The notes under the pieces were generated by a model, which had not been told where the DNA came from, did no database searches, and saw nothing but the letters and a program-made list of their open reading frames with translations. The position numbers were made by a program, and so were the translations under genes. A stretch of DNA of 64,000 nucleotides, from the NCBI RefSeq assembly GCF_000407505.1, contig NZ_ASWE01000003.1, positions 1 to 64,000 on the forward strand, written 5' to 3'. Positions within the stretch are counted from its first letter, which is position 1. Each line of letters opens with the position of its first letter. The DNA comes from Enterococcus phoeniculicola ATCC BAA-412 (GTDB lineage Bacteria > Bacillota > Bacilli > Lactobacillales > Enterococcaceae). Positions 17,682 through 25,787 of the stretch are shown here, one piece after another.

Positions 17682-17713
17682 AAATATAAATACAAAAAAA
17701 TGTATTTATATTT
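17682..17713 (+). promoter_or_regulatory. Operator-like inverted repeat 1 of the yhf cluster
   Basis: A 13-bp perfect inverted repeat (17682-17694 with 17701-17713, six-base spacer) sits immediately downstream of the predicted start of transcription. This is a natural repressor site, most simply for the GntR-type YhfZ encoded within the cluster. Confidence 0.6.
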
Positions 17714-17725
17714 TTGCAATTAATA

Positions 17726-17739
17726 TACAAAATTTTGTA
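17726..17739 (+). promoter_or_regulatory. Operator-like palindrome 2 of the yhf cluster
   Basis: TACAAAATTTTGTA is a perfect 14-bp palindrome 16 bases before the yhfU start. It overlaps the region just upstream of the ribosome site and may be a second regulator site. Confidence 0.5.
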
Positions 17740-17755
17740 CAAAGGTGGGTTTATC

Positions 17756-18124
17756 ATGAAGAAAATTGTTGTAGGTGGACAGATCGAAAAAGCAAAGATT
17801 GAAGAACTGTTACAAAAGTATGGGAAGGGGAACTATGAAATCTCTGTTAAAACGGATATTGATGCAGCGATGGATTTGAAAAGTGGTGCAGCGGATTACT
17901 ACTTTGGTGCATGTAACACTGGTGGCGGTGGCGCACTAGCAATGGCCATTGCTATGCTTGGTGGAGATAAGACAGCGACTTTAGGGATGCCGGGAAAAAC
18001 TTCTTCTGAAGAGGAAATTAAACAGAGCGTAGCAGATGGAAAAGTGGCATTTGGATTCACTTCACAAGATATGGATTATATTATTTCAACGATAATGGCG
18101 GAGCTTGAAGCGAAGGAGGAATAA
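17756..18124 (+). CDS. yhfU: DUF2620 protein, YhfU family
   Basis: 122 residues from the ATG at 17756 with AAAGGTGG seven bases upstream; the longer frame back to 17714 runs into the operator region and is rejected. The protein is soluble and compact, with a KIVVGGQ start and a glycine-rich centre (FGACNTGGGGALAMAIAML), then G-M-P-G-K and a FGFTSQDMDYI end. It matches the uncharacterised YhfU/DUF2620 family. It is the first gene of the cluster and ends four bases before yhfT, its constant partner. The pairing of a small glycine-rich soluble protein with a membrane protein suggests a two-part transporter or its regulator, but no activity is known. Confidence 0.85.
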   Translation: MKKIVVGGQIEKAKIEELLQKYGKGNYEISVKTDIDAAMDLKSGAADYYFGACNTGGGGALAMAIAMLGGDKTATLGMPGKTSSEEEIKQSVADGKVAFGFTSQDMDYIISTIMAELEAKEE

Positions 18125-18128
18125 ATAA

Positions 18129-19436
18129 ATGGTGGTAAATATATTAGTAATGGCGGCACTTTGCGCAGTAACAACGATTATGGCGAATACGAAAATTGCT
18201 GTGTTTAACGATGCTCTAAGACCCATTGTTTTAGAGTATCGAGAAAACAGAGTGACAAAGTCAGCCTTGGGAACGACAGCGTTAGCTTTTGGAATTGGCT
18301 ATATTGTTGGCTTTATTCCACAATCAATTGCTTCAAGTGTCATTATTATCCATGTGGTTTTATTAGGAACAGATATTATAGGAAGTTATTTGCCAGACAA
18401 TAAAAAATCTTCTATCTGGATTGCTGGGGTAGCGGGTGGATTGTATGGTGTAGTGATGGGAGCAGGACTAGGAACTATTCAAAAAGTTTTCGAAATTCTT
18501 CCATATAACTTTCTGGATAGCTTAGGTCAAGTATCCTCAGTTGTTTTAGTCGCTTTTGCTGTATTTCCAGCATTGGTTGTGGCATTACAGTATGGTTGGA
18601 AAAAAGGTGGCATTACGTTTACAGCCACAATCCTTGCACAAATCATTACCACACAATTTGGTTCATTTAGCTTGTCTAATGGGAACACTATTGTCATCAA
18701 TGCAAATGCAATTGCGTTGCTTGTAGGGATGATTTTCATGATTAGCTATGCGATGAATGATAAAAAAGAAAGAACAGATTCCCAAGCACAATTGGCAAAT
18801 ATCTTTGCAGAACGAGTGAAGCAAATTAAGAAATATTGGTACTTATTTGCTCTATCCGGTGCATTGATAGCTTTGGCGGCATCATTGACAATTGTAACAG
18901 AATCTGCGCTCTCTGCTCCATTATACCAAGAAGGACAATTTAATTCAGCAGCTTTGACTGAATTAGCTCGAGTTGTTGGATTTATTCCATTAGTCGTGAC
19001 TACAGGAATTGCTACAGGAACCTATTCACCAGCAGGAATTAAAATGGTGTTTGTTATTGGGTCACTTGGGGCTGCGATGGGCCAACCACTTTTAGCCTTT
19101 GTTGCTGGGGGAATTTGGATGTCTGTTGAAGTACTGTTACTAACGAAATTCTCTGTACTGCTTGATCGTTTCCCAGGAATGAGAGATGCTGGAGACAACA
19201 TCAGAACAGCGATTACCAAAGTACTGGAAATTGCATTATTAGTAGGCGGGGTTATTGCAGCAACCGCTATCGCACCTGCATGGGGCGGGCTATTTGTTGT
19301 AGGACTATACGTACTAAATGAGACTTTCAAAAAGAAAATGGTCAATCTTGCAATTGGTCCAATCGGCGCATTATTAGTAGGTGTGATTTCTAATATTTTA
19401 GTATTACTGAATTTAATGACACCACCAGGTATGTAA
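18129..19436 (+). CDS. yhfT: YhfT-family integral membrane protein (putative transporter)
   Basis: 435 residues, almost entirely hydrophobic, with roughly 11-12 predicted membrane spans. Conserved-looking loops include TIMANTKIAVFNDALRP near the N-terminus and TTGIATGTYSPAGIKM in the second half. It matches the YhfT family, which is found only beside yhfU and has no demonstrated substrate. The gene starts four bases after yhfU and is followed after 23 bases by the php-like gene. Its place in a catabolic-looking cluster with two PLP enzymes and a phosphotriesterase homologue makes it the likely importer of the pathway substrate; this is inference. Confidence 0.85.
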   Translation: MVVNILVMAALCAVTTIMANTKIAVFNDALRPIVLEYRENRVTKSALGTTALAFGIGYIVGFIPQSIASSVIIIHVVLLGTDIIGSYLPDNKKSSIWIAGVAGGLYGVVMGAGLGTIQKVFEILPYNFLDSLGQVSSVVLVAFAVFPALVVALQYGWKKGGITFTATILAQIITTQFGSFSLSNGNTIVINANAIALLVGMIFMISYAMNDKKERTDSQAQLANIFAERVKQIKKYWYLFALSGALIALAASLTIVTESALSAPLYQEGQFNSAALTELARVVGFIPLVVTTGIATGTYSPAGIKMVFVIGSLGAAMGQPLLAFVAGGIWMSVEVLLLTKFSVLLDRFPGMRDAGDNIRTAITKVLEIALLVGGVIAATAIAPAWGGLFVVGLYVLNETFKKKMVNLAIGPIGALLVGVISNILVLLNLMTPPGM

Positions 19437-19459
19437 TGAATGGTAGGAGACGATAAATA

Positions 19460-20347
19460 ATGAGTTTAAAAAATGGCATCACGTATATGCATGAGCATAC
19501 GACGATTGACTTATCAAGAATAAAAAATATTGATGATACAAATTTAAACTGTTTTGAAGAGACCGTGGCAGAATTTAAAGAGCTGTACAGTAAGGGTGTT
19601 AGAAATATTGTTGATGTAACCAACTTGGATATGAGACGAAACCCTCTCTATGTTCAGCAGGTGGCAGAAGAGTCTGGGATAAATATTATTCAGGCAACTG
19701 GATTTTATACAGAAAAATTTTTACCATCTATCGTCACTGAATGGACTGTAGAAGAGCTTTCAAAATTGATGATAAAAGAGATTCAAACAGGAATTGCTGA
19801 TACCACAATTCAAGCAGAAATTATTGGTGAAATTGGTTCAAGTAAAGATGGCTGGACAGCTAACGAAAAGAAAGTATTTGAGGCTGCCGTTATTGCACAT
19901 AAACACACGGGTGTACCAATCACTACGCATACAACGCTAGGAACGAACGGGCACGAACAAGTAGCTTTCTTTAAAGAAAGTAAGGTGGACCTATCCTCTG
20001 TTGTTATCGGACACGTAGATTTAAGCGGCAATCTGAACTATATTTTAAAGATGCTGGATCAAGGTGTCTATGTAGAATTTGATACTATAGGCAAAGAAAA
20101 CTATCAGCCAGATGCGTTGCGGGTCTCTATGCTAAAGGAAATTGAAAAAAGAGGCTTTGCCGACAAAGTATTTTTATCAATGGATATTACAAGAAAATCA
20201 AATATGAAATTTAAAGAGGGAATCGGTTATTCTTATTTATTAGATAGCTTTGTCCCTATGATGAAAGAAGCAGGGATTTCAAACGAATCGATTGAAAACA
20301 TGCTCATTCATAATCCAATGACGTTCTTTACACAAGGAGTGAAATAA
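19460..20347 (+). CDS. php: Phosphotriesterase-homology protein (Php/YhfV-like metal hydrolase)
   Basis: 295 residues in an amidohydrolase/TIM-barrel pattern. The metal ligands of the phosphotriesterase family can be read: H-E-H at residues 11-13, a glutamate in the position of the bridging carboxylated lysine (EIIGEIGSS), histidines in TTHTTLG and IGHVDLS, and the aspartate in SMDITR. A Glu bridge instead of Lys is a feature of Php and related lactonase-type members. The protein is shorter at the N-terminus than true phosphotriesterases and lacks a signal peptide, so it acts in the cytoplasm. It lies between yhfT and yhfS. The substrate is unknown; a lactone or phosphoester intermediate of the yhf pathway is plausible. 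Confidence 0.85.
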   Translation: MSLKNGITYMHEHTTIDLSRIKNIDDTNLNCFEETVAEFKELYSKGVRNIVDVTNLDMRRNPLYVQQVAEESGINIIQATGFYTEKFLPSIVTEWTVEELSKLMIKEIQTGIADTTIQAEIIGEIGSSKDGWTANEKKVFEAAVIAHKHTGVPITTHTTLGTNGHEQVAFFKESKVDLSSVVIGHVDLSGNLNYILKMLDQGVYVEFDTIGKENYQPDALRVSMLKEIEKRGFADKVFLSMDITRKSNMKFKEGIGYSYLLDSFVPMMKEAGISNESIENMLIHNPMTFFTQGVK

Positions 20348-20349
20348 GC

Positions 20350-21444
20350 ATGGAAACATTTCCTTTACACACAATCAGTCTGGAAGAGGCAATGAAAAAA
20401 CAATTTCAGTTAGTTGACTGTGTTACACAAAATTTTAAAGGCTCAGAAATTCTTACAAGAGGAGATTTAGGCGTGGTTCAAGGGCTAAATCAACCCGTAA
20501 CGACACATAAAGTAGAAAAAGTGTTAAAAGATTTCTTCTCAGCTCAAGCAGCTATGCTTGTTCGAGGAGCAGGTACGATGGCTATTCGTTTATCGCTACA
20601 TGCAGCAAGTAAAAAGTATGGAAAGACGGTTTTGGTACACGATGCCCCTGTCTATCCAACAACCCAAACGTCAATAGATATGTTAGGGTTAAACAAAGTA
20701 GTTGCTGACTTTAATCAGCTTGATTCTATTGAACAGGTGATTAATGAGCAGGACATTCAATTAGCGATAGTTCAATTCACACGACAAAAACCATCGGATT
20801 CTTATGATCCGGAAGCTGTGATAAAAAAGATTAAAGCCGTGAAAAAAGAGATTATCGTGATTACAGACGATAATTATTCTGCACTAAAGGTTCCTAAGAT
20901 TGGGACGGAATGCGGTGCTGACTTATCTTGTTTTTCAACCTTTAAATTGCTGGGACCAGAAGGTGTAGGCTGTATTGTTGGTGATGCTGATTTACTCAGT
21001 GATTTGCGTGAGGAAAACTATTCAGGTGGATTACAGGTTCAAGGATTTGAAGCAATTTCTGTGCTGCAAGGACTTATTTATGCTCCTGTTGCTTTAGCTA
21101 TTTCATCCCAAGTTTCATCAGAAGTTGAGTCACGATTAAATGCCGGAGAAGTAAAAGGGGTAAAACAAGCATTTATTGCAAATGCCCAATCAAAAGTCAT
21201 CATTGTGGAATTGGAGCAGCCTATTGCTGCGCAAGTCTTAGAAAAAGCAGAAGAATTGGGTGCTGCACCCAATCCAGTAGGGGCTGAGTCAAAATATGAA
21301 TTTGTCCCGATGTTTTATCGGTTATCAGGAACATTTAGAGCTGCTAATCCGGAAAGTGTAAAAACAATGATCCGTATCAATCCGATGAGAGCAGGTGCAG
21401 AAACAATTATTCGAATCATAAAAGAAGCAATCGAGAGGGGTTAA
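20350..21444 (+). CDS. yhfS: PLP-dependent aminotransferase-fold enzyme, YhfS family
   Basis: 364 residues with fold-type I PLP-enzyme features: an N-terminal substrate region, an AMLVRGAGTMAIR segment where the cofactor phosphate binds, an aspartate in VITDDNYSALK, and the Schiff-base lysine in STFKLLGPEG (about K199). The C-terminal domain ends in MIRINPMRAGAETIIRII. It matches the uncharacterised YhfS family, related to Cys/Met-metabolism enzymes. The gene starts two bases after php and ends four bases before yhfZ. A second PLP protein (YhfX) is encoded further on, so the pathway substrate probably carries an amino group. Confidence 0.85.
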   Translation: METFPLHTISLEEAMKKQFQLVDCVTQNFKGSEILTRGDLGVVQGLNQPVTTHKVEKVLKDFFSAQAAMLVRGAGTMAIRLSLHAASKKYGKTVLVHDAPVYPTTQTSIDMLGLNKVVADFNQLDSIEQVINEQDIQLAIVQFTRQKPSDSYDPEAVIKKIKAVKKEIIVITDDNYSALKVPKIGTECGADLSCFSTFKLLGPEGVGCIVGDADLLSDLREENYSGGLQVQGFEAISVLQGLIYAPVALAISSQVSSEVESRLNAGEVKGVKQAFIANAQSKVIIVELEQPIAAQVLEKAEELGAAPNPVGAESKYEFVPMFYRLSGTFRAANPESVKTMIRINPMRAGAETIIRIIKEAIERG

Positions 21445-21448
21445 GCTA

Positions 21449-22372
21449 ATGCAAGAGGAATTTCTAAATAAAACGGGGAAAGCAATTCAACAGTTAGCGT
21501 GTGATTTAATTTTACTGTCAGAGGGAAGTAGACTACCTGTAATTTCAGATTTACAAGAAAAATATGGACTGTCTAGAGGAACTGTACAGAACGCCTTTAG
21601 TTATCTTAAAGACGAAAATATTATTCATACCCTAAGTCAAGGACGCCATGGAACGATTCTAACAACTATTGATTATGGAAGATTACAAAAAATTGTTCTT
21701 GAGGGAACGATTCGAGGGACGATGCCTTTACCATATTCAAAGTTGTATGAAGGATTCGCTACTGGTTTGTATGAAGTGTTTCAACGAGCAGAAATTCCTT
21801 TAAGCATGGCTTATGTAAGGGGCTCAAAAGAACGAATGGAGCTGACTAGCGAAAAAACAATGCACTTTTCAATTGTTTCAAAGCTGGCAGCGATGCAGGC
21901 GATAGAAGCAGGAGAAAGCTTAGAAATTTTCAAAGACTTTGGCCCACAAAGCTATCTGTCTAACCATGTAATCATCTTTTCAAATTCAAAAAGTGCACAA
22001 ATTGAAGAGGGGATGAGAGTAGGTATCGACCATAGTTCCTATGATCAACAGATATTAACAGAAAATGCAACGATTGGAAAAAAGGTTACATTCGTTGAAG
22101 TACCAAGCCATCAGCTAATCTATTCTTTGGAGCAAGGAATGATTGATGTAGGCATTTGGAATTACGATGAAATAAAAGATAGAAAATTAGACCATTTAAA
22201 TTACCAGTTTCTTGAAGGTAGTAAAGAAGATAGTTTATCAAGCACCGCAGTCTGTGTATTGAGCAAAGATAATCTGTTGTTAAAAAAAATCTTGATGAGT
22301 GTGATAGATGAAGAAACGATTTTATCTATTCAAAAAAATGTTTTAGAAGGTAAAATGATCCCTCATTATTAA
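21449..22372 (+). CDS. yhfZ: GntR-type transcription regulator, YhfZ family
   Basis: 307 residues. An N-terminal winged helix-turn-helix (about residues 15-75) contains LPVISDLQEKYGLSRGTVQNAF and a C-terminal wing SQGRHGTIL. The rest looks like a periplasmic-binding-protein-like ligand domain rather than the FadR or UbiC type domains of most GntR regulators, which is the YhfZ pattern. It lies inside the cluster with four bases to yhfS, so it likely controls its own operon. The palindromes at 17682-17713 and 17726-17739 are the obvious candidate sites. The ligand is unknown. Confidence 0.85.
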   Translation: MQEEFLNKTGKAIQQLACDLILLSEGSRLPVISDLQEKYGLSRGTVQNAFSYLKDENIIHTLSQGRHGTILTTIDYGRLQKIVLEGTIRGTMPLPYSKLYEGFATGLYEVFQRAEIPLSMAYVRGSKERMELTSEKTMHFSIVSKLAAMQAIEAGESLEIFKDFGPQSYLSNHVIIFSNSKSAQIEEGMRVGIDHSSYDQQILTENATIGKKVTFVEVPSHQLIYSLEQGMIDVGIWNYDEIKDRKLDHLNYQFLEGSKEDSLSSTAVCVLSKDNLLLKKILMSVIDEETILSIQKNVLEGKMIPHY

Positions 22373-22384
22373 AGGAAGTCCAAA

Positions 22385-22738
22385 ATGATTGAAAAAAAAT
22401 TAGATATTTTAAAAGAATCCAATGTAATTACAGAAGAGACGAAGCAATTTGTATTATCCGTAAGCAAGTATTTAATGGAAAAACAAGTCATTGATAGCGA
22501 AGAACATCTGGATATGTTCTTGACACACTTGGCAATGGCAGATGCTCGACAAAAAAAGAACGAACCAGTTGCAGGAATGGATGAGATGATTCTTTCGCAA
22601 ATTCAAAATGATGAAAAGCTAGATCAATCAAAAGAATTATGGAAAGAGCTGTCACAGTATTCCTCAACAGAATTCAGCGCGGACGAACGATGGTTTGTTT
22701 ACATGCATATTATAAATATTTTGAATAAAGAGAACTAA
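22385..22738 (+). CDS. yhfY: Stand-alone PRD-domain protein, YhfY family
   Basis: 117 residues, all accounted for by one PTS-regulation domain of mostly helical character. Two histidines sit at the positions typical of phosphorylatable PRD histidines: in MFLTHLAMADAR and in YMHIINIL near the C-terminus. No DNA-binding or antiterminator part is attached. It matches the YhfY family of the E. coli yhf operon. A free PRD beside the YhfZ regulator suggests that PTS phosphorylation state is fed into the control of this cluster through a protein-protein contact; this is inference. It starts 12 bases after yhfZ with an AAAGGAAG site and ends 13 bases before yhfX. Confidence 0.82.
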   Translation: MIEKKLDILKESNVITEETKQFVLSVSKYLMEKQVIDSEEHLDMFLTHLAMADARQKKNEPVAGMDEMILSQIQNDEKLDQSKELWKELSQYSSTEFSADERWFVYMHIINILNKEN

Positions 22739-22751
22739 GGGAGGAATTCAT

Positions 22752-23903
22752 TTGTTTCTACCAATGATGAAACAAGAGAATCCTGCATTAATTGATGCCG
22801 GGATTCAATTACACCAATCTGGACAAATTCTTCCTGATACCTATGTTTTAGATTTAGATACCATTATTTCTAATGGGACTGTTATGCTAGAGCGTGCAAA
22901 AAAAGAGGGAATTGACCTGTTTTTTATGCTTAAGCAAATTGGCAGAAATCCATTGATTGCAAAAGAGCTGATGGCTATCGGCTATCGTGGGGCAGTAGTG
23001 GTTGATTTTAAAGAAGCATTAATCATGATGGAAAATCACATTCCGTTATGTAACGTGGGCCATCTGGTTCAAATTCCAGATAGCCTTTTGGAAAAAATTA
23101 TGCTTTACGGCACGGAATACATGACTGTCTATTCGATGGAGAAGTTAGAAAAAATTCAAGCAATTGCAAAGAAACACGGAATGAAACAAAAGGTTTTATT
23201 AAAAGTAGTGGATGACGAGGATCAGATTTATGAAGGTCAATTTGGCGGCTTCTTATTGAAGCATTTGGCAGAGGAAAGTAAAGCATTTCATCAGTTTGAT
23301 GCAATCGAATTTAGTGGCATTACTTCATTTCCGTGCTTCTTATTTGATGATAGATATACAACCTTGTCACAAACGAATAATGTGAAAACTATTGAAGCGG
23401 CTAAAAAAATTCTGTGTGAGGAAGGCTTTCCTATTTCAGAGCTGAATGTTCCTTCTGCTTCATGTAGTACAACGATTCCCTTCATTAAAGAAATTGGCGG
23501 GACACAGGCTGAACCTGGTCATGCATTAACTGGAACTACGCCGTTACATGCGTATAAAAAACAGCCAGAAAAGCCTGCGCTGCTTTATGTTAGTGAAATT
23601 TCTCATAACTTTAAGGGGAAATCTTATTTTTATGGTGGAGGATATTATCGCAGAGGTCATTTAAATTCAGTAATGATAGGAGATACAAGACGACAAGTAG
23701 AAGATCAAGTTGAACGTTTTTCTGACGAAAGTATTGATTATTATCTTTCTACTCCCTCTGAGCATCCTGTTGGAGAGACAGTCATTGCCGCCTTTCGTAC
23801 ACAAATATTTGTTACTAGAAGTGATGTCGCTGTTGTGAAAGGAATTAGTCAAGGTAAGCCGGAGATTTTAGGAATCTTTGATAGTCGAGGAAGAAGGATT
23901 TAA
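22752..23903 (+). CDS. yhfX: PLP-dependent alanine-racemase-fold enzyme, YhfX family
   Basis: 383 residues beginning with TTG behind GGGAGGAA. The N-terminal half is an alanine-racemase-type TIM barrel with the cofactor lysine in LFFMLKQIGRN (about K61), the usual strand order and a conserved-looking SCSTT-PFIKE segment. The C-terminal part is beta-rich and ends in VKGISQGKPEILGIFD. It matches the YhfX family, which has no assigned reaction; racemisation or decarboxylation of an amino-acid-like substrate are the usual chemistries of this fold. It is translated within the yhf operon, two bases before yhfW. Confidence 0.85.
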   Translation: MFLPMMKQENPALIDAGIQLHQSGQILPDTYVLDLDTIISNGTVMLERAKKEGIDLFFMLKQIGRNPLIAKELMAIGYRGAVVVDFKEALIMMENHIPLCNVGHLVQIPDSLLEKIMLYGTEYMTVYSMEKLEKIQAIAKKHGMKQKVLLKVVDDEDQIYEGQFGGFLLKHLAEESKAFHQFDAIEFSGITSFPCFLFDDRYTTLSQTNNVKTIEAAKKILCEEGFPISELNVPSASCSTTIPFIKEIGGTQAEPGHALTGTTPLHAYKKQPEKPALLYVSEISHNFKGKSYFYGGGYYRRGHLNSVMIGDTRRQVEDQVERFSDESIDYYLSTPSEHPVGETVIAAFRTQIFVTRSDVAVVKGISQGKPEILGIFDSRGRRI

Positions 23904-23905
23904 CA

Positions 23906-25114
23906 ATGAGTAGATTTATTATTAATGTTTTAGATAGTTTTGGTGTGGGTGCGATGCGTGATGTTCCAGTTGTGAGACCTGCAGATATAGGGTCAAACAC
24001 AGCGAAGCATATCATTGAGGGTGTTCCTTCAATAACAATCCCCACTTTGGAAAAACTTGGATTGATGAATCTTTTAGGATTTGAAACAGATACATTGAAC
24101 TATTCAGAACAAGCAAATTATGGTAAAGCCAATTTAACGCATCACGGAGCAGATTCATTTTTAGGTCATCAGGAAATTTCAGGAACAACACCTAAGGAGC
24201 CCTTGAATCAGGCCTTTAATGAAGTGATAGATGAGGTTGCACAGCATTTAAAGGAAAAAGGACATCAAGTACGTTACGTTGGAGAAAAAGATGAACCAAA
24301 GATTCTGGTCGTAAATGAGGTTGCTACTGTTGGTGATAACCTAGAGACGGATTTAGGACAAGTATTCAATGTTTCTTCTGCACTGGATGATATTTCTTTT
24401 GAAGAGGTTACTGCACTGGGGAAAGCCGTTCGTGAAGTAGTAAAAGTTTCTAGAGTGATTACTTTTGGCGGACATGGCATTCATTTAGAAAACTTACTTG
24501 CCGCTAGAAAAGTTATTGGAAAATTTGCTGGTGTAGATGCACCAGAATCGGGTGTTTACGATGATGATTATCATGTGATTCATTTAGGCTATGGGATTGA
24601 TCCAAATGTTCAAATTCCTACTATTTTAGATAAGGCAGGAATTTCGGTAGAATTGTTTGGAAAAGCAGCCGACATTATTCAAACATCAAGCACATATCTA
24701 TTTCCTGGGGTAGATACAGAAGAACTTTATGACCAGTTAATTTCTGAGGTTAAGAAAAATGAAAATGGCTTATTCTTTCTTAATATACAGGAAACGGATT
24801 TAGCGGGACATGCGGAGGATACAGCTCGTTATGCAGATCGTTTGGAGGTCAGTGATAAAAAACTGGCGGAATTACTTCCTTATTTAAACGAAGGGGATAT
24901 CTTGATTGTAATGGCAGACCATGGAAATGATCCAACCATTGGACATAGCCAGCATACACGGGAATTTGTACCATTACTGGTTTATAGTAAAGGCATTGAA
25001 GGAAAAGTCATTGGCGAAAGAGAGACAATGGCAGATGTAGCAGCAACTGCGGCAGATTTCTTCCACGTAGAAATGCCACAGCATGGACATTCTTTTTTAG
25101 ATAAGCTGAAATAA
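23906..25114 (+). CDS. yhfW: Phosphopentomutase-like metalloenzyme, YhfW family
   Basis: 402 residues with the alkaline-phosphatase-superfamily layout of phosphopentomutase. Metal-binding blocks are visible: VLDSFGVGAMRD at the N-terminus, LNIQETDLAGHAEDTARYADR, MADHGNDPTIGHSQHTREFVPLL, and the small cap domain between. In true phosphopentomutases the loop before GHWE carries the phospho-accepting threonine in a D-T-x-T-G-H context. Here it reads D-S-F-L-G-H, so the threonine is absent. The protein therefore probably does not act as an ordinary DeoB; a hydrolase or an altered mutase of the yhf pathway is more likely. It is the last gene of the cluster, with a terminator at 25336-25412. Confidence 0.85.
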   Translation: MSRFIINVLDSFGVGAMRDVPVVRPADIGSNTAKHIIEGVPSITIPTLEKLGLMNLLGFETDTLNYSEQANYGKANLTHHGADSFLGHQEISGTTPKEPLNQAFNEVIDEVAQHLKEKGHQVRYVGEKDEPKILVVNEVATVGDNLETDLGQVFNVSSALDDISFEEVTALGKAVREVVKVSRVITFGGHGIHLENLLAARKVIGKFAGVDAPESGVYDDDYHVIHLGYGIDPNVQIPTILDKAGISVELFGKAADIIQTSSTYLFPGVDTEELYDQLISEVKKNENGLFFLNIQETDLAGHAEDTARYADRLEVSDKKLAELLPYLNEGDILIVMADHGNDPTIGHSQHTREFVPLLVYSKGIEGKVIGERETMADVAATAADFFHVEMPQHGHSFLDKLK

Positions 25115-25787
25115 AAGAAGAAAAGAATTGAGTAGGGGATGGGATAGGAAGCGTTCAGCTCTAAGAACCAAGTAGGTATGTGCATTAGTGGAAGTGAAAT
25201 GATCTGATTTGCAGAACTAGGCAGGTACATCACTACTCTTTTTACGTTTACTGAGCGCTTTCTCGTATACTCATCAGTAGGTTTCTCTTTTTTTGAGTTC
25301 CTATCTTAATCAGTTGTACAAAAATAAGAATAAGGCATAATGGAAAATTTCTTGTGATTGGTATGATTCCCGTCATAAAGAGACACTTTCCATTATGTTT
25401 TTTTTTTTTTTAGATAGTTTTCTTTTTTAAGAGTGTAAATTAGTAAGTTTTCTTTTCAAAATTTCGATTTTTTTTCTTCAATCTCTAAAAAAATCAGAAT
25501 TTCCACGTAGATTGTTTCTTTTTTTGCAAACTTTTCAAAGTAAACTAATGTGTAGAAGAGATGATGAATGATAGAGTTATCATATTTTAGATTCTTGTTC
25601 GAGAGAATCTGAGAAAAAGGGATGGTTATTTTTTTAAGTCAATCATTATTTTTTCTTTGGGGAATAGTTAATAAAGGGGTGAGGGAATCATTAGAATATG
25701 AAGAAACGATAATGCATAATGCTTCTATCATTTTTAGGATTGCGTTATTCTTTACCTAAAAAAATCAAATTTTGGGAAGTATTTACA
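25115..25787 (+). other. Gene-free stretch after the yhf cluster
   Basis: About 670 very AT-rich bases, holding the terminator-like repeat at 25336-25412 and otherwise no gene or RNA I can support. The promoter of the Mga-like gene should be in its right half, but no convincing -10/-35 pair was found. Confidence 0.5.
25336..25412 (+). terminator. Terminator-like inverted repeat with long T-run
   Basis: Bases 25336-25346 and 25387-25397 are exact reverse complements (11 bp) and are followed by 15 T residues. The 40-base loop is longer than usual. It most likely ends yhf transcription. Confidence 0.6.

Noticed and set aside
17714-17755. N-terminal extension of YhfU
   Set aside because: It overlaps the second palindrome, and the ATG at 17756 has the proper ribosome site.
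23906-25114. Annotation as ordinary phosphopentomutase DeoB
   Set aside because: The context is the yhf cluster rather than nucleoside catabolism, and the threonine loop is replaced.
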